Positions 33,972 through 43,208 are shown, counted from the first letter of the stretch. The stretch is DNA of 64,000 bases from Pseudoflavonifractor_A sp022772585 (GCF_052065415.1 NZ_JBQHUB010000001.1:248001-312000), one strand, 5' to 3'. The notes: a model not told the origin generated them from the sequence alone. Made by a program: numbers and translations.

Positions 33972-34000
33972 TATACAAAAGAATATGTCTGAATTGTAAA
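33972..34000 (-). promoter_or_regulatory. candidate promoter of the hsp20 gene
   Basis: On the - strand, TTTACA (34000-33995) and TGTATA (33977-33972) are 17 bases apart. The -35 begins three bases downstream of the CIRCE element. About 180 bases of leader without a recognisable gene lie before the start codon. Confidence 0.5.
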
Positions 34001-34002
34001 CA

Positions 34003-34029
34003 TTAGCACTCTTGCAATACGAGTGCTAA
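34003..34029. promoter_or_regulatory. second CIRCE operator, between hsp20 and the MATE gene
   Basis: TTAGCACTC-N9-GAGTGCTAA is a perfect CIRCE match. It lies between two divergent promoter candidates, upstream of both rather than at +1. Confidence 0.93.
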
Positions 34030-34053
34030 AACGAGCGGAAAGCGAAGATACCC

Positions 34054-34082
34054 TTTACGGGAAGTAAAACTTGCGCTATACT
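34054..34082 (+). promoter_or_regulatory. promoter of the MATE gene
   Basis: TTTACG (34054-34059) and TATACT (34077-34082) are 17 bases apart, 60 bases before the start codon. Confidence 0.65.
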
Positions 34083-34141
34083 GGGGCCTGCGCGCGCCTG
34101 CCGGGCGCGGAGATGGAGAGAAAGAGAGGCGCTTATCACCC

Positions 34142-35521
34142 ATGAGACGGACCAACGACCTGGGAAACGACCCGGTCTTTCCGCTGGTGCTGCATCTGGC
34201 GGTGCCCACCATGCTGGCCCAGCTGGTCAGCGTGCTCTACAGCATCGTGGACCGCATCTATATCGGCAATATCCCGGCGGCGGGCGGACTGGCCCTGGCC
34301 GGGGTGGGGGTGTGCGGCCCCATCGTGACCCTGCTCTCCTCCTTTGCCAGCCTGGTGGGCCTGGGGGGCAGCCCCATCATGGCCATGCGGATGGGGGAGG
34401 GGCGGAAGGAGGAGGCGCGGCGTGTCCTGAACAACTGCTTCCTCATGCTCCTGGTCCTCTCGGCAGCGCTGACCGTCTCCTTTCTGCTGGTGAAGGACAA
34501 ACTCCTCATGTGGTTCGGCGCCAGTGAGGCCACATTCGCCTATGCCGATCCCTATCTGACCATCTACACGGCGGGGACCTTCTTCGCGCTGATGGCCGCG
34601 GGCATGAACAGCTTTCTCATCTGCCAGGGCTTCTCGGGAATGGGAATGGCTACGGTGGTGCTGGGGGCGGGGCTCAATATCGCCCTGGACCCGGTGTTTA
34701 TCTTTGCGCTGGACATGGGAGTGGCGGGGGCCGCCGTGGCCACCGTGCTCTCCCAGGCGGCTTCCTGTGCCTTTGTGCTGTGGGCCCTGCTGCGGCGGAG
34801 CATGCCGGTGCCCCTGGGGTGGGGCGGCTTTGACCTGCGGGTGGTGCGGCGGGTGCTCTCCTTCGGGCTGTCCCCCTTCCTGATCATCGCCACCGACAGC
34901 GTGCTCCTCATCGTCTTAAACACTGTGCTCCAGCGGTACGGCGGGCCGGGACTGGGGGATACCCTGGTGACCTGCGCCACCATCGTGCAGAGCTACCTGC
35001 TCCTCATCACCATGCCCATGGGAGGCATGACCCTGGGCACCCAGCCGGTGGTCAGCTTCAACTACGGTGCCGGGCAGCCTGGGCGTATCAGAGAGGCCAT
35101 GAGGGCCATCGTGGGCCTGTGCCTGGCCTTCTGCGCCGCCATGATGGTGGTGACCCACACCCTCTCGCCCCTCTTCGTGGGCCTTTTTACCTCTGATGCT
35201 GACGTGGCCGCCCGGTCGGTCCATTATATCAAGATCTTCACCGCCATGATATTGCCCCTGGCGGTCCAGTACCCCCTGGTGGACGAGACCACCGCTCTGG
35301 GACGGGTGCGGCAGGCCCTCTTCTGCTCCATGTTCCGCAAGAGCGTGTTTCTGGCCTGCCTGCTGCTCCTGCCCCGCTTCTTTGGGGCGGAGGCCACCTT
35401 CTTCTCCGAACCCATCGCCGACCTGGTGGCCGCCGCGGTGACCACGGTGCTGTTCCTGCGCACCTTCCCCGGCATCCTGCGGGACTGCGTCCGGACCCAC
35501 AGTGCCGGCCGGACGGTGTAA
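34142..35521 (+). CDS. MATE-family multidrug/cation antiporter
   Basis: This 459-residue inner-membrane exporter has 12 predicted helices in two homologous halves and typical MATE features: LAVPTMLAQLVSVLYSIVDRIYIG at the N-terminus (residues 19-42) and GGMTLGTQPVVSFNYGAG in the second half (near 297-314). It would couple Na+ or H+ entry to drug or metabolite efflux. Its last 116 coding bases before the divergent final residues are copied exactly at 47560-47675. It is divergent from hsp20 and shares a control region containing CIRCE. Confidence 0.93.
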   Translation: MRRTNDLGNDPVFPLVLHLAVPTMLAQLVSVLYSIVDRIYIGNIPAAGGLALAGVGVCGPIVTLLSSFASLVGLGGSPIMAMRMGEGRKEEARRVLNNCFLMLLVLSAALTVSFLLVKDKLLMWFGASEATFAYADPYLTIYTAGTFFALMAAGMNSFLICQGFSGMGMATVVLGAGLNIALDPVFIFALDMGVAGAAVATVLSQAASCAFVLWALLRRSMPVPLGWGGFDLRVVRRVLSFGLSPFLIIATDSVLLIVLNTVLQRYGGPGLGDTLVTCATIVQSYLLLITMPMGGMTLGTQPVVSFNYGAGQPGRIREAMRAIVGLCLAFCAAMMVVTHTLSPLFVGLFTSDADVAARSVHYIKIFTAMILPLAVQYPLVDETTALGRVRQALFCSMFRKSVFLACLLLLPRFFGAEATFFSEPIADLVAAAVTTVLFLRTFPGILRDCVRTHSAGRTV

Positions 35522-35540
35522 GAAGAACGGGTCGCATACA

Positions 35541-35569
35541 AAACACTCCGCCCCTCGGGGCAGGTGTTT
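35541..35569 (+). terminator. hairpin after the MATE gene
   Basis: AAACAC-CCGCCCC pairs imperfectly with GGGGCAGGTGTTT around a short loop. Its sequence resembles the perfect terminator at 47707-47750, which follows the copied MATE fragment. Confidence 0.55.
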
Positions 35570-35651
35570 GTAAAACAGTGGTAGCCAAATAACATGAAAT
35601 AAGCATCTGCCAGACGGGATTGCGCCTTTTTACACAGTGTGTTTTCCCTTA

Positions 35652-35701
35652 ATAAAAAGTGGGCAGCGCCCCCTCCGCCTTGAGGCTGGAGGGGGCGCTG
35701 C
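35652..35701 (-). terminator. terminator of operon B
   Basis: GCAGCGCCCCCTCC (35663-35676) pairs with GGAGGGGGCGCTGC (35688-35701), with an inner GCCT/AGGC extension. On the - strand it is followed by CCCACTTTTT. Confidence 0.8.
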
Positions 35702-35740
35702 GCATGCAGAGAAACAAGAGATTTTTCCGAGGGGAGCGTT

Positions 35741-36910
35741 TTAAAAGGCGCTGCGGAGAATTTTATATACGTCCTCCTGCAGCAGGAGCTTCGTGCCTTT
35801 AATGGGGCCCTCGCCCACGGCGCTGGCGGCCAGTTCGTTGAGCTTGTCCTCCTCAACGCCTAGTTCACGTAAGGTGGAGGGCAGCTCCAGCTTCTTGAAG
35901 AGATATTCCCGCAGAGCGGTAATGCCAGCTCGGGCCATGGCAAAAGGATCATCGCTGCAGGGAATGCCCCAGACGTTCACAGCGAAGTCGACGAAGTTGT
36001 CAACCGTCGTCTCGTCCAGTACGTACTCCATCCAGTGGGGCAAAATCACCGCGATGCCGGCCCCGTGGGGTACATTGTAGAAAGCACTGACGGTGTGCTC
36101 GATGTAGTGGGTGCTCCACTGGATGAGCTTGCCGTGGGCCAGCATGCTGTTGATGGTCAGGGTGGAAGCCCACATGATGTTTGCCCGGGCCTCATAGTTG
36201 CACGGGTCGGAAAGAACCGTGTCGGTGTAGTGGATCACCGTCTTCATCATACCTTCGGCCATACGGTTCTGCACATAGGTATCCGGGGTGTTGGCGAAGT
36301 AGACCTCCATGGCGTGGCTAATGATGTCCGCACAGCCGGCAGCCGTCTGGAAGCGGGGCACAGAGTAGGTATAGGTCGGGTCCAGAATGGCAAAGCTGGG
36401 AGTGAGCAGGTCGTTGAAGAGGTGAAGCTTCTCTTTGGTGACCAGGTTGCTGATTACGGCGGTGTGATCCATCTCAGACCCGGCGGCCGCGATAGTCAGG
36501 ATGCAGCCCACAGGAAGGGCACTCTTCACCCAGTCGTTGTGTAGTACCAGATCCCAAGGGTCGCCGTCATAGCGGGCCGCCGCGGCGATGCCCTTGGCAC
36601 AATCAATGGCGCTGCCGCCGCCAATGGCCAGCACCACCTCAATGCCGTCCTTACGACACAGCTTGCCGCCCTCAGCGACCGTAGTAATCACGGGGTTGGG
36701 ATCTACCTGATTGAAGAGGGTGCAGGTAATCCCCGCGTCCTTCATCCGGGACAGAGCCTCCTCACAGATCTTCATCTCGGAGTCACTGCGGCGCTTGTAG
36801 GTCACAACAAGCACCCGAGTACCGTACTCCTTAACTGCATCCACTAGGGACGCGATTTGGCCCTCGCCGAAGAAGGCCTTCGTGGGAATATGGTATGTGA
36901 AGTTGAGCAT
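35741..36910 (-). CDS. iron-containing alcohol dehydrogenase (butanol dehydrogenase/YqhD type)
   Basis: This 389-residue group III dehydrogenase starts MLNFTYHIPTKAFFGEGQI, as in BDH/YqhD proteins. The NAD(P)-binding GGGSAIDCAKGIAA is near residue 97-110. Metal-ligand histidine regions are visible in ISHAMEVYF, STHYIEH and NVPHGAGIAVILPHW. It reduces an aldehyde to an alcohol or the reverse. It is the last gene of operon B, 30 bases after the second permease, so it may handle an aldehyde produced by the pathway. The substrate is unknown. Confidence 0.92.
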   Translation of the reverse strand: MLNFTYHIPTKAFFGEGQIASLVDAVKEYGTRVLVVTYKRRSDSEMKICEEALSRMKDAGITCTLFNQVDPNPVITTVAEGGKLCRKDGIEVVLAIGGGSAIDCAKGIAAAARYDGDPWDLVLHNDWVKSALPVGCILTIAAAGSEMDHTAVISNLVTKEKLHLFNDLLTPSFAILDPTYTYSVPRFQTAAGCADIISHAMEVYFANTPDTYVQNRMAEGMMKTVIHYTDTVLSDPCNYEARANIMWASTLTINSMLAHGKLIQWSTHYIEHTVSAFYNVPHGAGIAVILPHWMEYVLDETTVDNFVDFAVNVWGIPCSDDPFAMARAGITALREYLFKKLELPSTLRELGVEEDKLNELAASAVGEGPIKGTKLLLQEDVYKILRSAF

Positions 36911-36940
36911 GTGAATTCCTCCGTTCTGATATGAAAATGC

Positions 36941-37873
36941 TTACTTGCTCGTCTTATAGCGTACACCCAGGCAGGCCGGTCGGGCACTTCTGCTCTTGAG
37001 CGAGGTCACGACCAGGGCCAGAACCGTCAGCAAATAGGGTGCCATAAGCAGGAACTGGTGCGGGATGAGACTCGTTACCTGCATCAGCAGCGCCAGTGCC
37101 TCCAAAAAACCGAAGAGCAACGCGCCCAGCAGAATGTACGCCGGGTTCCATCTTCCAAAAATGACCAGCGCATAGGCGATATAGCCGCGCCCGGACACCA
37201 TGCCGGCGGTATACTGGTTGAAGGCCGCCGTGGAGAGGTAAGTGCCCGCTGCCGCCGCAAAAAGAGTGCTGACCAGCACGCACAAAAGCCGCGTCCGGTT
37301 GACGTGAACACCGCGGGTTTCTGCCGCCTTGGGGCTCTCGCCGCAGGCGATGATCACGATGCCGGCCTTGGTGCGCTGAAAAAAGAACACCGAAAACACG
37401 ACCAGAAGCAGTGCCAGATAGGTCAGGCCGTACTGCTGGAAGAGGACGGGACCCAGCCAGGGAATGTCACAGAGCAGCGGGATTTTGACAATGGGGAAGG
37501 TGTTCTCGGCCAAGGGCATTACCTTGGGAATGCCGAATACCAGCCGGAAGAAAAAGCTGGAACTGCCCAGAATCAACAAGTTGAAGGCGATACCCGTAAT
37601 GGCCTGGTCCACGCCGAACCAGATCACCAGCGCGCCGTAAATAAGCCCGACCATAAGGCACCCGCCTACAGCGGCGAGGAAGCCCAGCCAGTAGTTACCA
37701 GTGTAATAATTGACCATGAAGGCCATAAATGCCCCCACCGTCATCATGCCTTCCAGGCCTAGGTTCATAACGCCCGATTTCTGCGCGTACATCTCACCCA
37801 GGCTGGCATAGAGATACGGTATCGTCATGCGCACAGCCATGGCGAACAGGCTGATAATAACCGCACAGCTCAC
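36941..37873 (-). CDS. ABC importer permease 2 (BMP type, operon B)
   Basis: This 310-residue inner-membrane permease of the BPD_transp_2 family carries QKSGVMNLGLEGMMTVGAF (about 29-47) and the coupling stretch ACGESPKAAETRGVHVNRT near 180-198. It has about nine helices. It pairs with the permease encoded just upstream, with which it overlaps by four bases (ATGA at 37870-37873). It is diverged from its operon A counterpart, so A and B importers probably take different ligands. Confidence 0.92.
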   Translation of the reverse strand: MSCAVIISLFAMAVRMTIPYLYASLGEMYAQKSGVMNLGLEGMMTVGAFMAFMVNYYTGNYWLGFLAAVGGCLMVGLIYGALVIWFGVDQAITGIAFNLLILGSSSFFFRLVFGIPKVMPLAENTFPIVKIPLLCDIPWLGPVLFQQYGLTYLALLLVVFSVFFFQRTKAGIVIIACGESPKAAETRGVHVNRTRLLCVLVSTLFAAAAGTYLSTAAFNQYTAGMVSGRGYIAYALVIFGRWNPAYILLGALLFGFLEALALLMQVTSLIPHQFLLMAPYLLTVLALVVTSLKSRSARPACLGVRYKTSK

Positions 37874-38958
37874 TTCTGCCCGCCTCCTTCCACGCGCACA
37901 ATCTTATACATGGCCAACCGATCCGCACAGATGGCCGCAACCAGAAGCATACCCTGGAGCACATCAATAATGGAGTTGGGCACACCCGTCATTACCTGCA
38001 TTGCCGTCGAGCCCGAAGACAGCACACCCAGCAGCAGTCCCGCAGCCAGAATGCCGAAGGGGTTGAGGCCGCCCAGTTTTGCCGCCACAATACCGGTAAA
38101 GCCGAAGTCATTGTTGATGGCCAGGCTGAAACGGTACTGATACCCCGCCACCTGAGATGCGCCGGCCAGGCCGGCAATCGCGCCGGAAAAGAGCATGACA
38201 AAGAGGATAATCTTCTCGTTGTCCCAAGCCTTGAGTTTAAAAAGCGTCGCCTGCTGGTTGAGTCCGAAGCAGCGGATCTCATACCCCAACGGGGTGCGGT
38301 TGAGATAGAGAATCCCAATCAAAGTCAGGCCCAGCAGCAGAAAACCCAGATGAATGGAGGTCCCGTTGATGAGAATAGGCCACTTGCTGTTTTCGGAGAT
38401 AATCTCCGTCCAGTTGAGCTTGAGTGGATCCTGCCAGACCACTTCCAGCATAAAAGTCGCAAAATAGAGCATGACGTAGTTGAGCATAACCGTCACGTAG
38501 ATCTCGCTGATGCCCAGCCGGGAGCGCAGAATGCCCGCCAGGCCGCTCCACAGCGCACCGAAGAGCATGCTCAGCACAACGGTAACCAGAATGGCCAGCA
38601 CCGGCGGCAGACCGGGCATATAGAGCCCCACAATTGCCGCCCCAAGGCCGCCAGCCAGGAGAGACCCGTTTCCGCCCAGGTTTAGCACACCGGCTCGCAG
38701 ACAGACGGACAACCCCAGACCGATCCATACAATGGGGAGAGAGTTGAGCAGGGTCTGCGAGACCTGGTAATTGGATGAAAAGGCGCTTTTGAAGATGGTG
38801 ATGTACGCCTGGAGCGGGTCATCGGTCATGGTCAGCATGATGAGAGAGTGCAACGTCAGACACAGCGCCAGCATTCCCAGCAGGATCAGCATCCGCTTGA
38901 GCAGGGAGCAGCTCTGCTCCTCCTCTATGCGCCAAGGAAATTTCTTTGTTTTACTCAT
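37870..38958 (-). CDS. ABC importer permease 1 (BMP type, operon B)
   Basis: This 362-residue permease has a charged N-terminus, about 9 to 10 helices and the family signature LNLGGNGSLLAGGLG near 92-106. FNLGLEG of other permeases is replaced here by LGGNG. The coupling region RCFGLNQQATLFKLKAWD is near 230-248. It overlaps the ATPase gene by four bases at its start and the second permease gene by four bases at its end, so the three are translationally coupled. Confidence 0.92.
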   Translation of the reverse strand: MSKTKKFPWRIEEEQSCSLLKRMLILLGMLALCLTLHSLIMLTMTDDPLQAYITIFKSAFSSNYQVSQTLLNSLPIVWIGLGLSVCLRAGVLNLGGNGSLLAGGLGAAIVGLYMPGLPPVLAILVTVVLSMLFGALWSGLAGILRSRLGISEIYVTVMLNYVMLYFATFMLEVVWQDPLKLNWTEIISENSKWPILINGTSIHLGFLLLGLTLIGILYLNRTPLGYEIRCFGLNQQATLFKLKAWDNEKIILFVMLFSGAIAGLAGASQVAGYQYRFSLAINNDFGFTGIVAAKLGGLNPFGILAAGLLLGVLSSGSTAMQVMTGVPNSIIDVLQGMLLVAAICADRLAMYKIVRVEGGGQK

Positions 38959-40502
38959 TTCTGATCACCGCCGTTTATCATCCGGTCGCCAATCTCACTG
39001 AGAGAGAATTCACCGTCGAAGATTTTGACGAGTTTTCCTTTGTAGAGTACGCCGATGCGGTCGGACAGGGCCACGAGCTCATCCAGATCCTCGCTGATCA
39101 GCAGGCAGGCCACCCCCTGCTCCCGCGCCTCCAGAAGCTTTTTCCAGATAAACTCCACAGCGATGACGTCCAGGCCGCGGGTAGGCTGCGCCGCCACAAT
39201 CAGCCTGGGTCCCTTGGTGAGTTCCCGGGAGAGTACCAGCTTTTGCAGATTTCCGCCGCTGAGGGAGCGGGCGGGGTACTTGATGTCCGCCGGGCGCACG
39301 TCAAACTCCTCCACCCGCCGCTTGGACATCCTGCTCACGGCGCCCCAGTTGAGCATTCCATGTCTGTGGTACTCCTTTTCCCGGTGCGCACCGAAGATGA
39401 GGTTTTCCTCCAGAGTCATCTGGCCGATGCTGCCGTGTTCGATGCGGTCCTCCGGGATCTCCGCCACGCGCTCGCCGTACCAGTCCTCAAACTTGACCCG
39501 CGTGGAGATCGGCTTGCCGTTGAGCAGGATCTCTCCCTGGCTGGCCGCCTGCAGCGCCGTCACCGTCCTGTAGAGGTGGTTCTGGCCGTTGCCCGACACG
39601 CCGGCAATGCCGAAAATCTCTCCCGCCCGCACATCCAGGGTCACCCCGTCCAGAGTGCAGGCCTTCTCCGCGCTCGTCGTGCTGACATCCCGCAGCTGAA
39701 GAACCGGAGAGCCGGCGCGCAACGGGGGCTTCTTTACACCCATGTCATAACTGCGGCCGATCATCATTTTGATAAGCTGTTCATGGGTCACCTCTCCGGC
39801 GTTTACCGTGCCGATGAGCTTTCCACGGCGCAGTACCGAAATCCGGTCGGCCACCTGGTCAATCTCCTTGAGCTTGTGGGAGACCATGATGACGGTAATG
39901 CCCTCCCGCTTCATATCCAGAATGTGGCCCATGAGCGTTTCTACTTCCTGCACCGTCAGAACAGCGGTCGGTTCATCCAGAATGAGAATGTCGCTGCCCA
40001 GAAACAACGCCTTGAGGATCTCAATCCACTGCTGCTCACCCACAGACAGGCGCCAGATTTCCTTGTCAAGGTCGATATCCACACCGTAGCGCTTGCACAG
40101 CTCCTCAGCACGCTCCCGGGCCCGGCGCATATCCAGCAGCGGGCCCTTTCCATAGTCCAGGCCCAGCAGAAGGTTTTTCATACCGGAGAGTGTGGGCACG
40201 AGCATGAAGTGCTGGTGAACCATGCCGATGTTGTGCGCCGCGGCATCCTTGGGGGAGCGAAGGCGAGTCAACTTGCCGTTGATGTAAATATTTCCGGATG
40301 TCGGCCGGAGATATCCGTAAATCATGTTTGAAAGCGTACTTTTTCCGGCTCCGTTTTCTCCAAAGAAGACATGTACCTCACCCTTCTGGATAGACAACGA
40401 GACATTGTCGCAGGCTGTAAGCATACCAAACTTCTTAGTCAGCCCCTCCAGGCGGAGAATGGGTACGCTGCTCTGCTGCATATTGGTCGGTTCATGTTCC
40501 AT
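38955..40502 (-). CDS. ABC importer ATPase, two nucleotide-binding domains (operon B)
   Basis: This 515-residue double ATPase of the RbsA/NupO type has first-domain Walker A GENGAGKST (near 50) and Walker B ILILDEPTA, a second-domain degenerate loop GVSGNGQNH (near 300) and signature LSGGNLQK (near 415). I chose ATG 40502, seven bases after GAGGAG, rather than ATG 40517. It follows the lipoprotein gene by 77 bases and overlaps the first permease gene by four. Confidence 0.93.
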   Translation of the reverse strand: MEHEPTNMQQSSVPILRLEGLTKKFGMLTACDNVSLSIQKGEVHVFFGENGAGKSTLSNMIYGYLRPTSGNIYINGKLTRLRSPKDAAAHNIGMVHQHFMLVPTLSGMKNLLLGLDYGKGPLLDMRRARERAEELCKRYGVDIDLDKEIWRLSVGEQQWIEILKALFLGSDILILDEPTAVLTVQEVETLMGHILDMKREGITVIMVSHKLKEIDQVADRISVLRRGKLIGTVNAGEVTHEQLIKMMIGRSYDMGVKKPPLRAGSPVLQLRDVSTTSAEKACTLDGVTLDVRAGEIFGIAGVSGNGQNHLYRTVTALQAASQGEILLNGKPISTRVKFEDWYGERVAEIPEDRIEHGSIGQMTLEENLIFGAHREKEYHRHGMLNWGAVSRMSKRRVEEFDVRPADIKYPARSLSGGNLQKLVLSRELTKGPRLIVAAQPTRGLDVIAVEFIWKKLLEAREQGVACLLISEDLDELVALSDRIGVLYKGKLVKIFDGEFSLSEIGDRMINGGDQK

Positions 40503-40579
40503 TCCCAAACTCCTCATTTATTCCGCCAGAGGCCCGGAAGCGGACCTCCGGCGTACTGTTTGTACTTTCGCTGCCCGGG

Positions 40580-41587
40580 TTAAGGCTCAAAGGGAACGAC
40601 GAGTTCGCCGCTGATGATCTGCTCCTCGACCTGACGGGCCGTCTCCACAATCTCCTTGGGCACAACGTCCTCGTTGATGAGTACCTCGCACACGCCGGCA
40701 GCCATCGAGCCCTCATAGTTGGTATAGTAGCGGTTTTCAAACTTGCCCTCACGGATAAGATCAAAGACCTCCTTCAGGGTGTTATCCCAACGGACGATCG
40801 ACTGGGCGATCACGGTCTCGGGGGCGATGTCACTTTGGTCCATCTTCTCGGCCATGGCGTAGATCCCGGCCTCCTGACAGGCCTGAATCACGCCGTCACG
40901 CTCGCCGAAGATGATGTCCGCGCCCATGGAAATCTGAGAGTTGGTGCACTCCTTGGCCTTGACAGGGTCGTACCAGGTCTCCATGTAGGACACCAGGACC
41001 TGGCAATCGGGGTTGACGGACTTGACACCGCGCGTATAGGCATTGGCCTCACTGGTAATGTTGGCCGTGGGCATGGCGGCGACGTAGCCCACCACATTGC
41101 TCTTAGTCATCAGCCCGGCAATAACGCCCTGGACATAACAACCCTCGTGGATAGCCTGGTCATAGGCGCCCACGTTGGGCTCTGGAGTCTCCCAGTCGTT
41201 GCCGCCGCCCAGGAAGACAACGTCGGGATAGTCACCGTGGATCTTGCCCGCCGCGTCACGGCAGACACCGGCGTGGGCGATGATTACATCATACCCGGCC
41301 TCGGCATAGGTGCGCATGACCGACTCGGCGTTGTCAGAGGTCACGTTCTCAATATACTTGAACTCAAAGGGTTCGCCGCTCTCTTGCAGGCGCTGGAGGG
41401 CCAGCAACATGCAGCGGTTGTAAATGCTCTCCACGCTGTCGGCCACAACCAGGGCGACCTGCAGCGTCTCTCCCTTCTCCTCTCCAGGGGCCTGGGTTTC
41501 CGCCGCTTTGTCGCCTCCACCGCCGCACCCGGCGAGGAGCGCAAGAAGCATCGCGGACACGAGTATTGCAGAAATCAGCTTTTTCAT
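40580..41587 (-). CDS. BMP-family substrate-binding lipoprotein (operon B)
   Basis: This 335-residue lipoprotein has a signal peptide with lipobox LAGC (Cys21, MKKLISAILVSAMLLALLAG) and a short charged linker. The BMP/PnrA-type domain includes VALVVADSVESIYNRCMLLA and GGGNDWETPEPNVGAYDQAI. It is less similar to operon A's binding protein than their shared role would suggest and lacks the typical NDxGWN-like start motif, so its ligand may be unusual for the family. It has its own candidate promoter upstream. Confidence 0.9.
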   Translation of the reverse strand: MKKLISAILVSAMLLALLAGCGGGGDKAAETQAPGEEKGETLQVALVVADSVESIYNRCMLLALQRLQESGEPFEFKYIENVTSDNAESVMRTYAEAGYDVIIAHAGVCRDAAGKIHGDYPDVVFLGGGNDWETPEPNVGAYDQAIHEGCYVQGVIAGLMTKSNVVGYVAAMPTANITSEANAYTRGVKSVNPDCQVLVSYMETWYDPVKAKECTNSQISMGADIIFGERDGVIQACQEAGIYAMAEKMDQSDIAPETVIAQSIVRWDNTLKEVFDLIREGKFENRYYTNYEGSMAAGVCEVLINEDVVPKEIVETARQVEEQIISGELVVPFEP

Positions 41588-41620
41588 GGTTTTCCTCCTC
41601 CGTATAGTATGTTGTATATA

Positions 41621-41649
41621 GGTATATAGGATCCCGATTGTTGTTCCAA
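41621..41649 (-). promoter_or_regulatory. candidate internal promoter before the operon B importer
   Basis: On the - strand, TTGGAA (41649-41644) and TATACC (41626-41621) are 17 bases apart in the 96-base gap before the lipoprotein gene. It would allow importer expression independent of the enzyme genes. Confidence 0.4.
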
Positions 41650-41683
41650 CGATCCGCTGGGCTTCGCTCGGCTAGGGTAAGAA

Positions 41684-42385
41684 TTACTTGCGCGGGGGCT
41701 GGAAAATGCGGTTTCTGTCGTAGTAGTACTCATCGGGCAGGCTGTCGGCCAGGGCCTCGCGGCCGCAGGCGATGATCTTCGCCGTCTCAGCCACCCGCAC
41801 GCCCAGCATGAATGAGTTCTCAAAGACGACGTCCTCCCGATCGATTTTTCCGTTGTTGTCCGCCTGCGCACCGGTACCAATATAGGCTTCTGGCATGTCG
41901 GAGGTCACGGGGAGGCAGTTCATGAGCAGAAGGTGGGCATTGAGGTACTCCATTACAACCTCCTGCCCGCCATAGTGGGTGTTGCCCTGAACGATGCAGC
42001 CGCCCACCTTCAGCAGGCGTGGCACTTTGCCCTCGGTATGGCCGAAGACGATGGCGCCCAGCCGGGTAATAATGGCGTTCATGGCGCTGGGCATGCCCAT
42101 ATGAAATAGGGGCACGGCGTAGATGATGCCGTCGGCGCGGATCCACTCATTGGCGAGATCGTGCAGGTCATCGTCTAGGATGCAGTTTCCTGTGCGTGTG
42201 TGGTAGGCCTTGCAGCTCTCCCTGCAGTGCTCATAGCACTTGCCGGCGATGTCATAGATCACAGTCTCTGCTCCCAGGGAGCGTGCACCCTCGGCCGCCT
42301 TTTCGGCCAGCTGGGCGGTGTTGCTGTTTTTCCTGGGGCTGCCGTTAATCACCAGGATTCTTATGTCCTTTGCGTCGATTGCCAT
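41684..42385 (-). CDS. flavodoxin-fold NAD(P)H/FMN reductase (operon B)
   Basis: This 233-residue protein has the FMN-reductase phosphate loop VINGSPRKNSNTAQLA (residues ~12-27) and a cysteine cluster CYEHCRESCKAYHTRTGNC (about 50-68). Its spacing (CxxxCxxxCx8C) differs from classic Isf (CxxCxxCx4-7C), so iron-sulfur binding is possible but uncertain. AAGGAGG nine bases upstream of ATG 42385 fixes the start. It begins one base after the creatininase-family gene ends, so they are co-expressed. Confidence 0.78.
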   Translation of the reverse strand: MAIDAKDIRILVINGSPRKNSNTAQLAEKAAEGARSLGAETVIYDIAGKCYEHCRESCKAYHTRTGNCILDDDLHDLANEWIRADGIIYAVPLFHMGMPSAMNAIITRLGAIVFGHTEGKVPRLLKVGGCIVQGNTHYGGQEVVMEYLNAHLLLMNCLPVTSDMPEAYIGTGAQADNNGKIDREDVVFENSFMLGVRVAETAKIIACGREALADSLPDEYYYDRNRIFQPPRK

Positions 42386-42386
42386 G

Positions 42387-43208
42387 CTACATATCCTCCT
42401 TCGACTTGAGTTCATACTCCTGCACCATCAGATCCGCCAACCAGACGCCCAGCGCGTCATAGAGGGCGTCACCAGCTTCCGCCGTGGCATAGGAGGCATC
42501 GCCGTCCTGGCCGGGGCAGTTGTCCGGGTAGTACGCCATGGAGGGGACCTTGATGGGCCGGTAGACCGCGCCGCCCAGAACGGGTTCGGCCGAACAGGGG
42601 ACATCTTTCTTGGGGAAGGAGGGAATGTAGGGCTCGGCCAGCTCCATCTTCACCAGATCCGGGAAGGAGGACAGGGCGCGGGACGTCTCTCTCGCGCCGC
42701 CATGCCCATCGGCGAAGTCCAGCGGCACCAGGCGCTTCTGGTCCCCCAAGTGGGGCAGCAGCCAGTTGACGCACATGACGTCCAGATTATTTTCAATTTC
42801 CAGCTCCTGCACCGCCACCTGCATGGCGGGTACATTTCCATCGTGACCCATGAGGAGAATAATGTGATTGAAGCCCATCTTCTGCAGGCCCACGCACATT
42901 TCCTTGAGCAGCAGCACCAGCGTGGAAGGCATCACCTGAAGGCTGCCGGGGTAGTGCATGGCCTCGGGGTGTACGCCATAGGGAATCGTGGGACCCACCA
43001 GGGCCTTACACCCACGCTTGTCTAGAACAGAGCATGCCCGGCAGGCAATCTCCTGGGCGATATAAGTGTCCGTTCCCAGTGGGAGGTGGTAGCCGTGCTG
43101 TTCAATGGCACCCACCGGAATGATGCATATATCCGTCTGCTGAAGCGCATCTGCCACTTCTTTCCAGGTCATCTCCTCAAACAGAGGAATTCCCGTCTTG
43201 CTGAACAT
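42387..43208 (-). CDS. creatininase-family amidohydrolase
   Basis: This 273-residue enzyme belongs to the creatininase superfamily (creatinine amidohydrolase, FAPy deformylase ArfB, MftE). The N-terminal metal motif PVGAIEQHGYHLPLGTD (Glu-x-His and Asp, about 31-47) is intact, and GHDGN (near 119-123) replaces the usual GHGGN. The later family motif, usually HAGExETS, here reads HGGARETS (near 168-175): one presumed metal-ligand position is alanine while the Glu of ETS is kept. Family enzymes cleave a cyclic or formyl amide. Altered metal binding or chemistry is possible. Confidence 0.85.
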   Translation of the reverse strand: MFSKTGIPLFEEMTWKEVADALQQTDICIIPVGAIEQHGYHLPLGTDTYIAQEIACRACSVLDKRGCKALVGPTIPYGVHPEAMHYPGSLQVMPSTLVLLLKEMCVGLQKMGFNHIILLMGHDGNVPAMQVAVQELEIENNLDVMCVNWLLPHLGDQKRLVPLDFADGHGGARETSRALSSFPDLVKMELAEPYIPSFPKKDVPCSAEPVLGGAVYRPIKVPSMAYYPDNCPGQDGDASYATAEAGDALYDALGVWLADLMVQEYELKSKEDM

